DNA of 64,000 nucleotides from G963677185 sp963677185 (GCA_963677185.1 OY781889.1:2852001-2916000); one strand, 5' to 3'; numbered from the stretch's first letter, positions 36,766-47,442 are shown. Notes: generated by a model not told the origin, from the letters alone. Translations and numbers: made by a program.

Positions 36766-38166
36766 TTACTTGAAACGCTCCACCATAAAACGCTGAATAT
36801 CGTATTTCTGCCCCTTGGTGATTCCCGCCTTTTGAAGGGCTATTGTCAGCTGCTTTTCTACCGTGTCCACTCCTTCGAGGTCCGGCAGCAGCAAGCCGCG
36901 CCGGGTTCCACAGGTAACGATAACCCCATACTTGCTGGGGTCCAACTGCTCCCGGGTACAGGGCTCCGGAACCGACAACAGGTCAACCGAATAAACCAGG
37001 CTATCCAGCTCGTCAGAACGCACCGGAGGAAAGCGGGGATCCTTGAGTCCTGCCGATAAGGCGTTTTCGGCGATTTCTTCGGCCAGGTTCTTGTATGCGG
37101 GCAATATCGTTCCGATACAGCCGCGCAATTCTCCCGCCTTTTTCAAAGAAACGAAGGCTGCGGAGCGCGTTTCATTAAGAAATTGCAGGTCTTGCGGCAA
37201 CTCTGAACGCTGGCCTTTTTTCACAAAGCTTTCCAGTATCATCCGCGCCCAGCGTACATATGAAGATTCCCGGGCTCGGCGCTCTTGTATTTGCACCAAT
37301 TCCTCCGCTTGAAGCCGCTCTAATACACTGTCGGCTGGTTCACCCGGAACGAATCCCGCAGCCAGATAACCTACTCCATAGGGTCCTTCGTAACTGTATA
37401 TTTCGCTGTTAAACTCCATCCCATCCATGCTTCCCAGCATGATCAAAATGGAATTATAACCGCATTCTCCTGCATTATCCCGCAATTCGCCGGGCAGCTC
37501 CAGTATGCCCTCTACGTCTCTATCCTCCAGCTTCCGCCTGATCTCGGCATCGAACCGGGGGCCATCAGGATGAAAATCATACGGGCCTTCGTTTTTCAGG
37601 CGGTGGGACATGTCACCCGAAGCGATAAGCACACAGCGACGCCCCAGCTCTTCAACGCTTTCCCGGATTATTCGCCCGAACCGGTAGTGTTCGAGACGTT
37701 CCAGGTTGCCGTAAGCCATGACCAGCAGTCGAACTCCGGCTTTCAACCCCGCTTTTTCAAGGTAATAAAGCGGCACCAGGCAACCATGATCTAGAGAGGG
37801 GTTTAGCCGGTGCCGGCTGGCAATATCTGGTCCAATGCCGATGAAGGTAATATTAACGGCTTCCGATTTACTTTTAATTGTTTCTGCCAGTTCCAGGTCA
37901 TTATCATGGGCAGAACCGATATTTTTAAACCCGAAGTTTTGCAGATTGCCTTCCAGCCGCCTGGCTGAAAGGTAGCTGATGGCATCGGCAAAAATGTTAC
38001 TGTGCGGGCTGATAATTAAAATGGTTTCCGGCTCTGCAGCCACCGCAATTTCTGCCATTTTCTGCATTCCTGCCACGGTCGCATCGGCTGAACCTTTAAT
38101 TCGTTCCTGGCCGATTTCCGGAATAATTATGGGGGGGTGGGGTGAAATGGCTTCAAATACTATCAC
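36766..38166 (-). CDS. AmmeMemoRadiSam Memo/LigB-like and AMMECR1 fusion
   Basis: A 466-residue fusion. Residues 1-270 are a class III extradiol dioxygenase/Memo-like domain, with SPHPPIIIPEIG, ISPHSNIFADA and SGDMSHRL as candidate metal-site regions. Residues 285-460 are an AMMECR1 domain with the hallmark GELRGCIGT. In many genomes the two parts are separate (AmrB, AmrA). The reaction is unknown. The start is a GTG after GGCAGG. It heads a leftward run to amrS, DUF362 and larBC. Confidence 0.92.
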   Translation of the reverse strand: MIVFEAISPHPPIIIPEIGQERIKGSADATVAGMQKMAEIAVAAEPETILIISPHSNIFADAISYLSARRLEGNLQNFGFKNIGSAHDNDLELAETIKSKSEAVNITFIGIGPDIASRHRLNPSLDHGCLVPLYYLEKAGLKAGVRLLVMAYGNLERLEHYRFGRIIRESVEELGRRCVLIASGDMSHRLKNEGPYDFHPDGPRFDAEIRRKLEDRDVEGILELPGELRDNAGECGYNSILIMLGSMDGMEFNSEIYSYEGPYGVGYLAAGFVPGEPADSVLERLQAEELVQIQERRARESSYVRWARMILESFVKKGQRSELPQDLQFLNETRSAAFVSLKKAGELRGCIGTILPAYKNLAEEIAENALSAGLKDPRFPPVRSDELDSLVYSVDLLSVPEPCTREQLDPSKYGVIVTCGTRRGLLLPDLEGVDTVEKQLTIALQKAGITKGQKYDIQRFMVERFK

Positions 38167-38290
38167 GGCATCATACCTGCCTTTCCCAGTTCACACTTCA
38201 CTTGTATCCCAATCTTTGTTTATGTATATTGTAATTTGTATTGCTGTCAAAAGCCATAATTCTTTACAGAGCAGCGGAGAGCATAAAATT

Positions 38291-39451
38291 ATGAATAAAA
38301 AGTTGAACCTGATCGCCACCAGCGCTTTCGGCCTGGAATCGCTGACCGCCATGGAACTGAAACAGTTGGGCTATGATGACCTAAAAATAGGTAATGGCCG
38401 GGTGGATTTCCGGGCTGATTGGCAGGACATTCCCCGCCTTAACCTGTGGCTGCGCACTGCTGACCGGCTATTGCTGAAAATGGGGGAATTTCAAGCCCGC
38501 ACGTTTGACGAGCTGTTTGAACAAACCCGGGCCCTGCCCTGGAGCCAACTCATGCCTGAAACCGCGGTTTTCCCGGTTCAGGGCAAGTCGATCTCTTCCC
38601 GGCTTTTCAGCGTTTCCGATTGCCAGGCTATCGTAAAAAAAGCCATCGTTGAACAAATGAAAACCCGCTATCCGATCAGCTGGTTTCCTGAAAACGGGGA
38701 GCAGTTTCCCATTATGACGGCACTGCTGAAAGATACTGCTACGATTACTGTAGACACCAGCGGTCCAGGGCTGCACAAGCGCGGCTATCGCACCTTGAAC
38801 GCTGCGGCTCCCCTTAAGGAAACGCTCGCCGCGGCTCTGGTAATGATCAGCCGGTGGAAACCCGACCGTCCCTTTATCGATCCCTTCTGCGGATCAGGAA
38901 CCATCCCTATTGAGGCCGCCCTGATCGGCCGGAACATGGCTCCCGGGATGACCCGCAGCTTCATTTCCGAAAAATGGGGGAGTATCAGCCGGCAGGCCTG
39001 GTCCGATGCCCGCCAGGAAGCCCGCGATCTGGCGCATACCAACCAGAAGCTGGGCATCTGGGGTTATGATATCGATGGCAAGGTTTTATCCATGGCCCGT
39101 CAGCACGCTCGGCAGGCTGGACTGGAAACCTGCCTGAATTTTCAAAAACAGGACGTCCTGGATTTGCACTCCCGCTACCAGTACGGCTACCTGGTCGCCA
39201 ATCCACCCTATGGAGAAAGGCTGGAGGAAAAAAAACAGGTAGAGGCTCTGTATCGGCAACTGAAAGGGCTTTTTCAAAACCTGCCCACCTGGTCCGTCTA
39301 TATTCTTACCGCCCACCAGGGATTCGAAAGCCTGTGCGGCCGCCGGGCCGACAAACGCCGCAAACTCTATAATGGCCGCATTCAATGCAATTTTTACCAG
39401 TACTACGGACCCAAGCCGGACCGGCTATCCGGTCCGTTTGCCGTTGACTAA
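38291..39451 (+). CDS. THUMP-domain RNA methyltransferase (RlmL/Trm-like)
   Basis: A 386-residue protein. Residues 45-155 form the THUMP RNA-binding domain and the rest a class I SAM methyltransferase, with FIDPFCGSGTIPIEAALIG and the N-methylation motif NPPYGERL near residue 302. This fits the Firmicute YpsC/RlmL-like guanine-N2 rRNA methyltransferases; the exact base is not deducible. The start at 38291 is chosen by the family start (NKKLNLIATSAFGLES) and a GGAG site. It diverges from the AmmeMemoRadiSam operon. Confidence 0.9.
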   Translation: MNKKLNLIATSAFGLESLTAMELKQLGYDDLKIGNGRVDFRADWQDIPRLNLWLRTADRLLLKMGEFQARTFDELFEQTRALPWSQLMPETAVFPVQGKSISSRLFSVSDCQAIVKKAIVEQMKTRYPISWFPENGEQFPIMTALLKDTATITVDTSGPGLHKRGYRTLNAAAPLKETLAAALVMISRWKPDRPFIDPFCGSGTIPIEAALIGRNMAPGMTRSFISEKWGSISRQAWSDARQEARDLAHTNQKLGIWGYDIDGKVLSMARQHARQAGLETCLNFQKQDVLDLHSRYQYGYLVANPPYGERLEEKKQVEALYRQLKGLFQNLPTWSVYILTAHQGFESLCGRRADKRRKLYNGRIQCNFYQYYGPKPDRLSGPFAVD

Positions 39452-39707
39452 GCAGGCGCTGGCCGGTTTACAGTTCAATTAATACCTTTGATCATCAGCA
39501 AAATATGATAATATTGAAGATGTAAACATACTATTGTCTTTGAAAATCGGCGTACACAGCCTTCAAGCCAATAATCCCGTATATACACCAGAAATACTTG
39601 TTTGGCGCTGGTTAAAATAAACGTTCATGAAATGGGATTCCCGGATTCTTTCGATGATCGCAAGACACTTTTTTTCTCGCAGACGACAGAAGGAGTGAAC
39701 ATAGCCC

Positions 39708-42700
39708 ATGCCAGGCAACGAATCTCGATCTGATACTCTTAAGCGAAATACTGCCAATTTGATTGCGGATAATGGCGTTCAGGATGTGCCAATAAAACAG
39801 GCGGTGAATTGGCCTATGGAGATAGGTCCTTTTTTGTCCCTGGCAGTCGCCATTTCATCCAGCCTGGCCCAACTCCACACCCTTCAGGCTGCATATGAAC
39901 GAATCAGTCCCGGCAACATTCTCTTGAACCGCACCAATGGAGCCATATCATTTATAAGCTCCAGCGAGCTTGCTTCCCAGCCGTTCATTCTGCAGTATAT
40001 ATCTCCGGAACAAACTGGCCGGATGAACCGAGCCAGTGATTACCGCACCGATCTGTATTCGCTGGGGACTGTTTTCTACGAAATGCTGACCGGACACCCC
40101 CCATTTCCCGGCCCTGACCCGTCAGAGATCATCCACGCCCACATCGCCAGGCAGGCGGAAGATCCCGCCTGCCTTATACCGGGCTTGCCTGCGATCCTGT
40201 CAGATATTGTCATGAAGCTCCTGGCTAAAGCGGCCGAGGATCGCTATCAGACTGCCACCGGGCTTCAGGCCGACCTGGAAAAATGTCACGTACAGTGGGA
40301 TACTGAAGGACACATAAATGATTTTGAGCTTGGCCAGCTGGATATTTCCGAGCAATTGCTGATTCCCCAAAAATTATACGGCCGTGATGAAGATATCGCT
40401 GCCCTGATGAGCTCATACCATAATATGGTAATAAGCAGCCGCCCCGAAATGGTCTTTGTGACCGGCTATTCCGGCATAGGAAAAAGTGCTTTAATACGGG
40501 AATTGTATAAACCGGCCAGTAATGAAAACGCTATCTTTGTCTCTGGAAAGTTCGAACAATATCGCAGCGCGGTCCCATATGCCTCGATAACTGGTGCCTT
40601 CAGGGATCTCCTGCGGCAAATCCTCACCGGAACGGAAGATGAAATCTCCGGATGGAGGATTGCATTCTTAAAGGCCCTGGGAGTCAACGCCCAGCTAATG
40701 TCGGACATGATTCCTTATCTTGAGCTTATAATTGGTCAACAAGCGCTGGTTCCAAACATGCCCCCGGCAGAATCTCAAAACCGCTTTCACATGGTCTTCA
40801 AACAGTTCATCGGAGTATTCGCCAAGAAAGAGCATCCACTGATAGTATTCCTCGATGACGCCCAGTGGATTGACCCCCCAAGCCTGGGATTGCTGGAATA
40901 TCTGGCAACTCAAAACGACATAAGCCACCTGATGCTGATTGGCTCTTACCGGGACAATGAAGTTGGTCCCAATCACCCCCTGGCCCTGACCTTGAACGCT
41001 TGGCAGAAAAGCCGCCTGCCCTTGAAAATATTGACGCTTAAGCCTTTGTCTTTGCAACATGTATTGGATATGACCGGGGACACCTTCCGTACATCATCGT
41101 CATCAATTCATGAGCTTGCCGAATTGCTGTTTGATAAAACCGCCGGCAATCCGTTTTTTATTATTCAATTCTTGAAGATTCTTCATGAGGAAGGATTCAT
41201 CAGCTTTGACAAGCAGCAGATGGAATGGGTCTGGAAAGCATCGCAAATAGAGGCTCATAACTACACTGACAACGTGGTAGAATTAATGCTGGCCAAGCTT
41301 AGAAAATTACCTGAAATGACACAGAATATATTGAGGCATGCCGCATGCATCGGCAGCCGTTTCGACCTGAAGACCCTGGCAATAATATGCAACCTGTCGA
41401 TTGATAATGCTTATTTGGCATTGGAAGCCGGTTTGAACGAGGGCCTGCTGTTGTCGGTTGAAAGCGGCCAATATCAGTTTTTACATGATCGGGTTCACCA
41501 GGCCGCCTATGCCCTTATCCCCGAGGAGAAGCTTGCCGATGTGCACCTGCAAATTGGCCGGATCTTATTGCTAAATGCCAATGAAGCCGATATGGATGAG
41601 CAGCTTTTTCACATAGTGTATCAGTTAAACCTGGGCAGCAGCAGGATTGATGCAGACGCGGAAAAGCATGAGCTGGCCCGATTAAACCACCGGGCGGGCA
41701 CCAAAGCGATAAGCTCCCTGGCTTATGAACCCGCCTGCCATTTTTTTGATGCCGGCATGGCTCTGCTGGACGATAACGCCTGGGAAAGACAGTATGCATT
41801 AGTGCTGGCGCTTCATGAAGACGGCGCCCAGGCTGCCTGTTTAACCGGAAGCTTTGCCCGATGCGAACAACTGGTCCATATAGTGCTTGAACGGGCGACC
41901 GCTCCCATCCACAAGGTCAAGGCTTATGAAACCCGGCTGGAGATGTTTATCGCCCAGGGCAATCTGTCCAGAACCGTAACGGCTGGACTCGATATGTTAA
42001 GAGTGCTGGGGCTGGAAATGCCAGATAAACCTGTTGTTGCTGACTTCACCAGTGGTTTGGACCACCTCCGCGCTCAGCGGCTGGGAGAGTTTAGCTCCGA
42101 AAAAATTGCCGGCCTGGTTGATCTTCCTCTTATGTCCGATCCTGACAGCCTTGCGAAAATGAGGATACTAAATGCCCTCATTTCACCCACTTTTCTGTCA
42201 GCGCCAGAGCTTATGCCGCTTATTGCCCTTAATATGGTGGATCTTTCCATTCAATATGGGAACTGTTATGCATCGCCTTTTGGCTACTGCAGCCTGGGAT
42301 TCATATTGTGCGCTGTAGTCGGAGATATTGAAAGCGGATATCAGTTTGGCAAGATGGCGGTTGAACTCCTCAATCACATCGACGCGACTAAAACCCGGGC
42401 CAGGACAATATACCTTTTTAACGCTTTTGTAAGACACCTTCACGAACACCTGCGCGATACCATAGCGGGAATAGAGGAAGCTTACCTGATATGCATGCAA
42501 ACCGGTGATTTTGAATATGCAGCCCGCTCCCTGACCCTGGTTCCACGGTACCAATACTGGATGGGTGAAGAACTGACCAAGGTGGAAGAACGCATGAAAC
42601 CCAGCCGGAGAATTGTGGAACAGATCAAACAACAAACCAGCATAGCATATATACAGATATTTCAGCAGGCAGTGTCCAATTTCATCAGGCGCACCGAAAA

Positions 42701-45700
42701 CCACAGCCTTTTAACCGGCGAATACTGCGATGAACAAGCGCTGATGGTTTTGCTGGATCAAACCGGCAACCGCCACGGCATCTTTCTGGCCGCATTCAAC
42801 AAGCTTCTATTGAGCTATATATTCCATGACTATTCCAGCGCAATCGAAAACGCTGTACTGGGTGCGGCTAACGTCAACAGTTCCAGGGGCTTGTACCACT
42901 TTTTTGAATTCTTCTGCTATGACTCTTTGGCCCACCTGGCCGTTTATGCCGGCTCGGAACCGGCACGCCAGGCTGAAATCCTGGCCCGGGTGCAAGAAAA
43001 CCAGGAGAAGGTCGGCTTATGGGCCAAGTTTGCCCCCATGAACCATCTGCACCGCTGGCATTTGGTGGAAGCGGAAACTGCCCGTGTTCTTGGACAGGAC
43101 GAAAAAGCGGTATATCATTTCACCCTGGCCGCCGATAAGGCCGCCGAATCTGGATATATCTATGAAGAAGCCCTGGCCTGGGAACTGGGTGCAGGCCATC
43201 ACTTTGAACAGGGGCGGAAAAGCTATGCCCGCATGTGCCTGAAGGAGGCATTATCCCGTTATCAAAAATGGGGGTCAAACGCCAAGGTCCAGTGGCTGGA
43301 AGAACGCCACCCTTTCCTATCCAGCACTCATTCACTGGCCGCCGCAGGTCAGAGCCCTATCGAGCAGCTTGATACCCGCAGCGTGGTCCGGGCTTCTCAA
43401 GCCGTTTCCAGCGAAATTCTCCTACCCCGGCTGGTGGAAATCCTCATGCAAATCGTCCTGGAAAACGCGGGTGCACAAAAGGGCGTCCTCTTAATCAATA
43501 CTGCCAATGTGCTGTCTATTTACGCCACGGCAGAATATGACGGTGATGCCATCAGCGTCAGCACTCCGGTTGATCCTGCGATTAGCAGTGCGGTCCTTCC
43601 CGTCGGAATAATAAACTATGTAAGCCGCTCCCGCGAGAAGATGATTTTTGAGGATGCGGTTCTTCACCCCATGCTGACTGGCGATGAATATGTCCAGAGC
43701 CAGCAGCCTCATTCTGTCCTGTGCATGCCGGTTGTCCGGCAAAACAACCTGATGGCTGTACTCTACCTTGAAAATAACCTGGTTTCAGGAGCCTTTACCG
43801 AAAACATTCTCGATGTCCTTGAATTAATCGCCAGTCAGGCGGCTATATCCATAGAGAATGCCATTTTGTATTCCGACCTGCAGGCCAGTGAAAACCGATT
43901 CAGGGCTATTTTTGAACAGACTTTCCAGTTAATCGGTTTAATGACCCCCAACGGCACCCTCATTGCCGCCAATGACTCATCGCTTGAAATGCTTGGCATT
44001 GAAGATGCAAATGCAGTTATCGGACAGCCTTTCTGGGAAACTCCATGGTGGTCGCATTCTCTTGAACTGCAGGAACAACTCAAGGATGCCATCAGCCGGG
44101 CTGCCGAAGGGGAACTGGTCCGATTCGAGGCCACTCATCCCGCATTCGACGGCATCCTCCACCATATAGACTTCTCTATTAAGCCAGTAAAGGACGAAAA
44201 CGATCAAACCATACTGCTTATACCAGAAGGCCGAGATATAACCGAACGCAAGCAATTTGAAGAAGCATTGCTGGCTTCCGAAGAAAAATACCGCGCCATA
44301 TTTGAAAACACTGGAACAGCTACCATAATAATTGAGGAAGATACTACCATAACACTGGTTAACAGTGAATTTGCCAGGCTTTTCGGATATTCAAGAGAGG
44401 AAATCGAGGGCAAAATGAGCTGGACCGATTTTACCCGCGGCGCACAGCGTGAAATGATGCTGGATTACCATTATGGCCGCAGAGCTGATAGAAGCGACAT
44501 ACCCTCTAATTATGAATTTGAATTTGTGGACCGTTATGGCAGTATCAGGAACACCCTCATATCAGTATCCCTTATCCCCGGCACCCGGCAAAGCGTGGCA
44601 GTTATTGTGGACGTTACCGAGCAGAGGCATGCCGAAGCTGAAAAAATCCGCCTGCAAAAACTGCTCCGCAATATCATTGATTCCATGCCTTCGGTAATCA
44701 TAACCGTTGATGGCCAGAGCCGGGTCAAGCAGTGGAATGCCGGGGCAGAAAGGATGATCGGCCTTATGGCCAAGGATGTTATCGACCAGCCGCTATTCGA
44801 GCTTCATCCTCTGGCAGCCGTATTTCGCGATCAGCTTGCCCTGGCCCTTAGCAAAGGCCAGGTGCAGAAGGTGGAAAAAGTACAATATATTCGGGATGAA
44901 AGAAAATCCTATGCGGAAATCACTATCTATCCGCTTGTAGACGTGGATATTCAGGGTGCTGTGGTCAGGATCGACGATGTTACAGAAAAGGTACGTCTGG
45001 ATGAAACCATTATCCAAACCGAGAAAATGATGTCTGTCGGCGGATTGGCCGCCGGTATGGCCCATGAAATAAATAATCCGCTGGGGGGCATTATCCAGGG
45101 GGTTCAGAATATAGAACGTCGTCTGGACCCTGATTTAATGGCTAATAAGACCGCCGCGTCCGAAATCGGGCTTAATATGGAACTGCTGATCGAATACGCT
45201 TCGAAGCGGGAAATTGGACGTCTTCTGGAGGGCATCAAGCAGAGCGGAATCCGGGCTTCGGTTATAGTTCGCAACATGCTGCAGTTCAGCCGCCAACGGC
45301 TGGCCGAACACAGCCTCAGCCGGACAGAAGAAATGCTGGAACGCTCTTTGGATTTAGCATCCAGCGATTATGATCTCAAGAAAAAATACGATTTTCGGCA
45401 CATTGATATTGTGAGGCATTACGATCCCGGTGTGGGAGAAATAGAGTGTGCTGAATCAGAAATCGAACAGGTTATTTTAAACCTGCTTAAAAACGCCGCC
45501 CAGGCCATGCATGAACAGGAAAATCCCGCGATAAAACCGCAGCTCATTTTGCGAACCTACCAGGAAGGCGATATGGCGGTGATGGAAATTGAAGACAACG
45601 GCCCTGGAATGGACGAAAACATTACGAGACGCATTTTCGAACCCTTTTTCACCACCAAGCCTGCCGGGGAAGGAACCGGCCTGGGGCTTTCAGTTTCATA

Positions 45701-45821
45701 TTTCATTATTACCCAGAATCATCGGGGCAAAATGCTGGTGGAATCCTCCCCGGGCCGTGGAGCCATTTTTACCATCAAGCTGCCGCTGGCAGACGCTCCC
45801 CAGTACCCACATGGATTGTAG
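39708..45821 (+). CDS. Pseudokinase-AAA-GAF-PAS histidine kinase (2037 aa)
   Basis: A cytoplasmic giant sensor kinase of the trifunctional Ser/Thr-kinase/AAA/histidine-kinase class. Residues 1-155 are a degenerate kinase domain: the N-lobe is missing, the catalytic loop reads YERISPGNILLN and the DFG motif is absent, while the APE-region ISPEQTGRMNRASDYRTDLY is kept. An AAA_16 ATPase follows (Walker A GYSGIGKSALIR near 252, Walker B VFLDDAQWID near 382), then a helical/TPR-like region to about 1220, a GAF domain (1225-1385) and three PAS domains. The C-terminal histidine kinase has [11 protein letters not shown] (His near 1785) and [10 protein letters not shown]. There is no receiver domain, and no partner regulator gene adjoins it. 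Confidence 0.9.
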   Translation: MPGNESRSDTLKRNTANLIADNGVQDVPIKQAVNWPMEIGPFLSLAVAISSSLAQLHTLQAAYERISPGNILLNRTNGAISFISSSELASQPFILQYISPEQTGRMNRASDYRTDLYSLGTVFYEMLTGHPPFPGPDPSEIIHAHIARQAEDPACLIPGLPAILSDIVMKLLAKAAEDRYQTATGLQADLEKCHVQWDTEGHINDFELGQLDISEQLLIPQKLYGRDEDIAALMSSYHNMVISSRPEMVFVTGYSGIGKSALIRELYKPASNENAIFVSGKFEQYRSAVPYASITGAFRDLLRQILTGTEDEISGWRIAFLKALGVNAQLMSDMIPYLELIIGQQALVPNMPPAESQNRFHMVFKQFIGVFAKKEHPLIVFLDDAQWIDPPSLGLLEYLATQNDISHLMLIGSYRDNEVGPNHPLALTLNAWQKSRLPLKILTLKPLSLQHVLDMTGDTFRTSSSSIHELAELLFDKTAGNPFFIIQFLKILHEEGFISFDKQQMEWVWKASQIEAHNYTDNVVELMLAKLRKLPEMTQNILRHAACIGSRFDLKTLAIICNLSIDNAYLALEAGLNEGLLLSVESGQYQFLHDRVHQAAYALIPEEKLADVHLQIGRILLLNANEADMDEQLFHIVYQLNLGSSRIDADAEKHELARLNHRAGTKAISSLAYEPACHFFDAGMALLDDNAWERQYALVLALHEDGAQAACLTGSFARCEQLVHIVLERATAPIHKVKAYETRLEMFIAQGNLSRTVTAGLDMLRVLGLEMPDKPVVADFTSGLDHLRAQRLGEFSSEKIAGLVDLPLMSDPDSLAKMRILNALISPTFLSAPELMPLIALNMVDLSIQYGNCYASPFGYCSLGFILCAVVGDIESGYQFGKMAVELLNHIDATKTRARTIYLFNAFVRHLHEHLRDTIAGIEEAYLICMQTGDFEYAARSLTLVPRYQYWMGEELTKVEERMKPSRRIVEQIKQQTSIAYIQIFQQAVSNFIRRTENHSLLTGEYCDEQALMVLLDQTGNRHGIFLAAFNKLLLSYIFHDYSSAIENAVLGAANVNSSRGLYHFFEFFCYDSLAHLAVYAGSEPARQAEILARVQENQEKVGLWAKFAPMNHLHRWHLVEAETARVLGQDEKAVYHFTLAADKAAESGYIYEEALAWELGAGHHFEQGRKSYARMCLKEALSRYQKWGSNAKVQWLEERHPFLSSTHSLAAAGQSPIEQLDTRSVVRASQAVSSEILLPRLVEILMQIVLENAGAQKGVLLINTANVLSIYATAEYDGDAISVSTPVDPAISSAVLPVGIINYVSRSREKMIFEDAVLHPMLTGDEYVQSQQPHSVLCMPVVRQNNLMAVLYLENNLVSGAFTENILDVLELIASQAAISIENAILYSDLQASENRFRAIFEQTFQLIGLMTPNGTLIAANDSSLEMLGIEDANAVIGQPFWETPWWSHSLELQEQLKDAISRAAEGELVRFEATHPAFDGILHHIDFSIKPVKDENDQTILLIPEGRDITERKQFEEALLASEEKYRAIFENTGTATIIIEEDTTITLVNSEFARLFGYSREEIEGKMSWTDFTRGAQREMMLDYHYGRRADRSDIPSNYEFEFVDRYGSIRNTLISVSLIPGTRQSVAVIVDVTEQRHAEAEKIRLQKLLRNIIDSMPSVIITVDGQSRVKQWNAGAERMIGLMAKDVIDQPLFELHPLAAVFRDQLALALSKGQVQKVEKVQYIRDERKSYAEITIYPLVDVDIQGAVVRIDDVTEKVRLDETIIQTEKMMSVGGLAAGMAHEINNPLGGIIQGVQNIERRLDPDLMANKTAASEIGLNMELLIEYASKREIGRLLEGIKQSGIRASVIVRNMLQFSRQRLAEHSLSRTEEMLERSLDLASSDYDLKKKYDFRHIDIVRHYDPGVGEIECAESEIEQVILNLLKNAAQAMHEQENPAIKPQLILRTYQEGDMAVMEIEDNGPGMDENITRRIFEPFFTTKPAGEGTGLGLSVSYFIITQNHRGKMLVESSPGRGAIFTIKLPLADAPQYPHGL

Positions 45822-45974
45822 AAGACAATACGGCCCTGGTCATGTTCTGAATATTTTCGCTGCTGTTCAGCGTGTCGTATGTGCGCATACTCTGCAGCCC
45901 TTTCATATCATAATTCGGGGTTCCGGATTTATGCGCAATAAGCCCGGTAACAGCGGCGGCTCTGATACGTTATA

Positions 45975-46003
45975 TTGGCCTGGCCGGCTTTGTATGCTAT
46001 TAT
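45975..46003 (+). promoter_or_regulatory. Sigma-A-type promoter of the NlpC/P60 gene
   Basis: TTGGCC (45975-45980) and TATTAT (45998-46003) are 17 bases apart. The start codon lies 59 bases downstream. Confidence 0.55.
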
Positions 46004-46062
46004 GTTGAAAAGCATCGGTAGCATTTATCAATAATTTTACATTTCATGAAAGGAGATAACAT

Positions 46063-47268
46063 ATGCGCTGCAGACTTACCCGGGCTATATCGCTGGTTAT
46101 GTTCCTGTGCTGCCTGGCCTGCCCGGTAATGGCTCAAAGCCAGGTAGTGGTCATAGAGGATTCAATCAATCTTAGAGAAGGACCCAGCACCGATCAGGCC
46201 AAAATCATAGAAATACCCAAAGGAATGATCCTGGACGTAATAGATCAGTCCAACAGCTGGTACAAGGTTCAATACGCCACCAGCACTGGCTGGGTAGCCT
46301 CCTGGGTGGTGGCTCCTTATCAAGCCAGCAACCCTGCGGCCGCGCCAGTTGTTAGTTCCAACCCCAACACAACTGCATCCAGTACTTCAGCCGCTCCTCC
46401 GGTCATATTGAACGGCCAGCCAATGATCTTCGAAGTTGCTCCAGTGGTTATGAATGGTACGGTTCTCGTCCCAATCCGCGCCATCCTTGAACCAATCGGC
46501 GCAGAATTTGCATACGAAAACAACATGGTTACTATTGCCAAGGGCAATCTTTCCGTGGTTATGGTTATTGGCGAACGTTCAGCCACCATTTTCAGGAACG
46601 GCCAGAATCCTGAAGTGGTAGCGCTGGAAAGCCCCGCAACCGTAATAAATAGCAGAGTGCTTGCACCTTTGCGCTTTGTCTGCGAGACCTTCGGGGGCAG
46701 CACCTTCTATGATGAAGCAGCCCAGGTCATACAAATAACCATAGCTGCTGACAGCAGTACCAGCAGCTCGAACAATACATCCAGCAACAGTACAACATCA
46801 TCGAGCACTGCTAACGGGGACTTCAACGCAGCCCTGGCCAGCCTGGGTACAAAATACGACTTAAAAGACTATGCCCAGGCGCTGATCGGGGTTCCGTACC
46901 TGTACGGTGGCACCAGTCTGGCGGGCTTTGATTGTTCAGGATACACCCAGTACGTATTCGCCCACTTCGCCATCGCCTTGCCCCGTAGCGCCGCTGAACA
47001 AATGACTCTTGGGGATTCGATTGATTTCCAGAGTATCAAGCCCGGCGATTTGCTGTTCTTCTACACCACCGACCTTCCGGCGGCGACTGCGGCCAGCCTG
47101 GACGGGATAGACCGGAGCGCAATTACCCATGTGGCAATATACGCCGGCAGCTATACTATGCTTCATTCCGGCAACACCGGGGTTACGCTGTCTCCACTAA
47201 ATACCGACTACTATATTAAACGCTATGCCGGCGCCAGACGCCTGTTCAACAGCCTGCCGGAAGAATAA
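46063..47268 (+). CDS. Secreted NlpC/P60 peptidoglycan hydrolase
   Basis: A 401-residue exported cell-wall hydrolase. It has a signal peptide ending near PVMAQS, an SH3b domain (about 28-88), a copper-amine-oxidase-N-like wall domain (about 130-228), a Ser/Thr-rich linker (about 232-250) and the NlpC/P60 domain. FDCSGYTQYVF places the catalytic Cys near residue 290 and ITHVAIYAG the His near 355. It would cleave stem-peptide bonds. GAAAGGAG precedes the ATG, and a strong terminator follows. Confidence 0.93.
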   Translation: MRCRLTRAISLVMFLCCLACPVMAQSQVVVIEDSINLREGPSTDQAKIIEIPKGMILDVIDQSNSWYKVQYATSTGWVASWVVAPYQASNPAAAPVVSSNPNTTASSTSAAPPVILNGQPMIFEVAPVVMNGTVLVPIRAILEPIGAEFAYENNMVTIAKGNLSVVMVIGERSATIFRNGQNPEVVALESPATVINSRVLAPLRFVCETFGGSTFYDEAAQVIQITIAADSSTSSSNNTSSNSTTSSSTANGDFNAALASLGTKYDLKDYAQALIGVPYLYGGTSLAGFDCSGYTQYVFAHFAIALPRSAAEQMTLGDSIDFQSIKPGDLLFFYTTDLPAATAASLDGIDRSAITHVAIYAGSYTMLHSGNTGVTLSPLNTDYYIKRYAGARRLFNSLPEE

Positions 47269-47361
47269 GCCCGCTTATTGTGAACGATTGCACCGGGTTA
47301 ATTATGTTTTTGCCGGGTTAAAGACCAGCGGCATTAAATGAAGTTTGAGGCAAGAAAAAAT

Positions 47362-47409
47362 CCGGCTCAAGCGGTGTACTATGAAGTGCGCCGCTTGAGC
47401 CGGATTTTT
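47362..47409. terminator. Strong bidirectional terminator
   Basis: CCGGCTCAAGCGG (47362-47374) pairs perfectly with CCGCTTGAGCCGG (47391-47403), a 13-bp stem with 16-base loop. Six A residues precede it and five T residues follow, so it can stop both convergent transcripts (NlpC/P60 and DUF4126). Confidence 0.9.
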
Positions 47410-47442
47410 GCATAACGAATAACATCGCTAATATCGGAAGTC

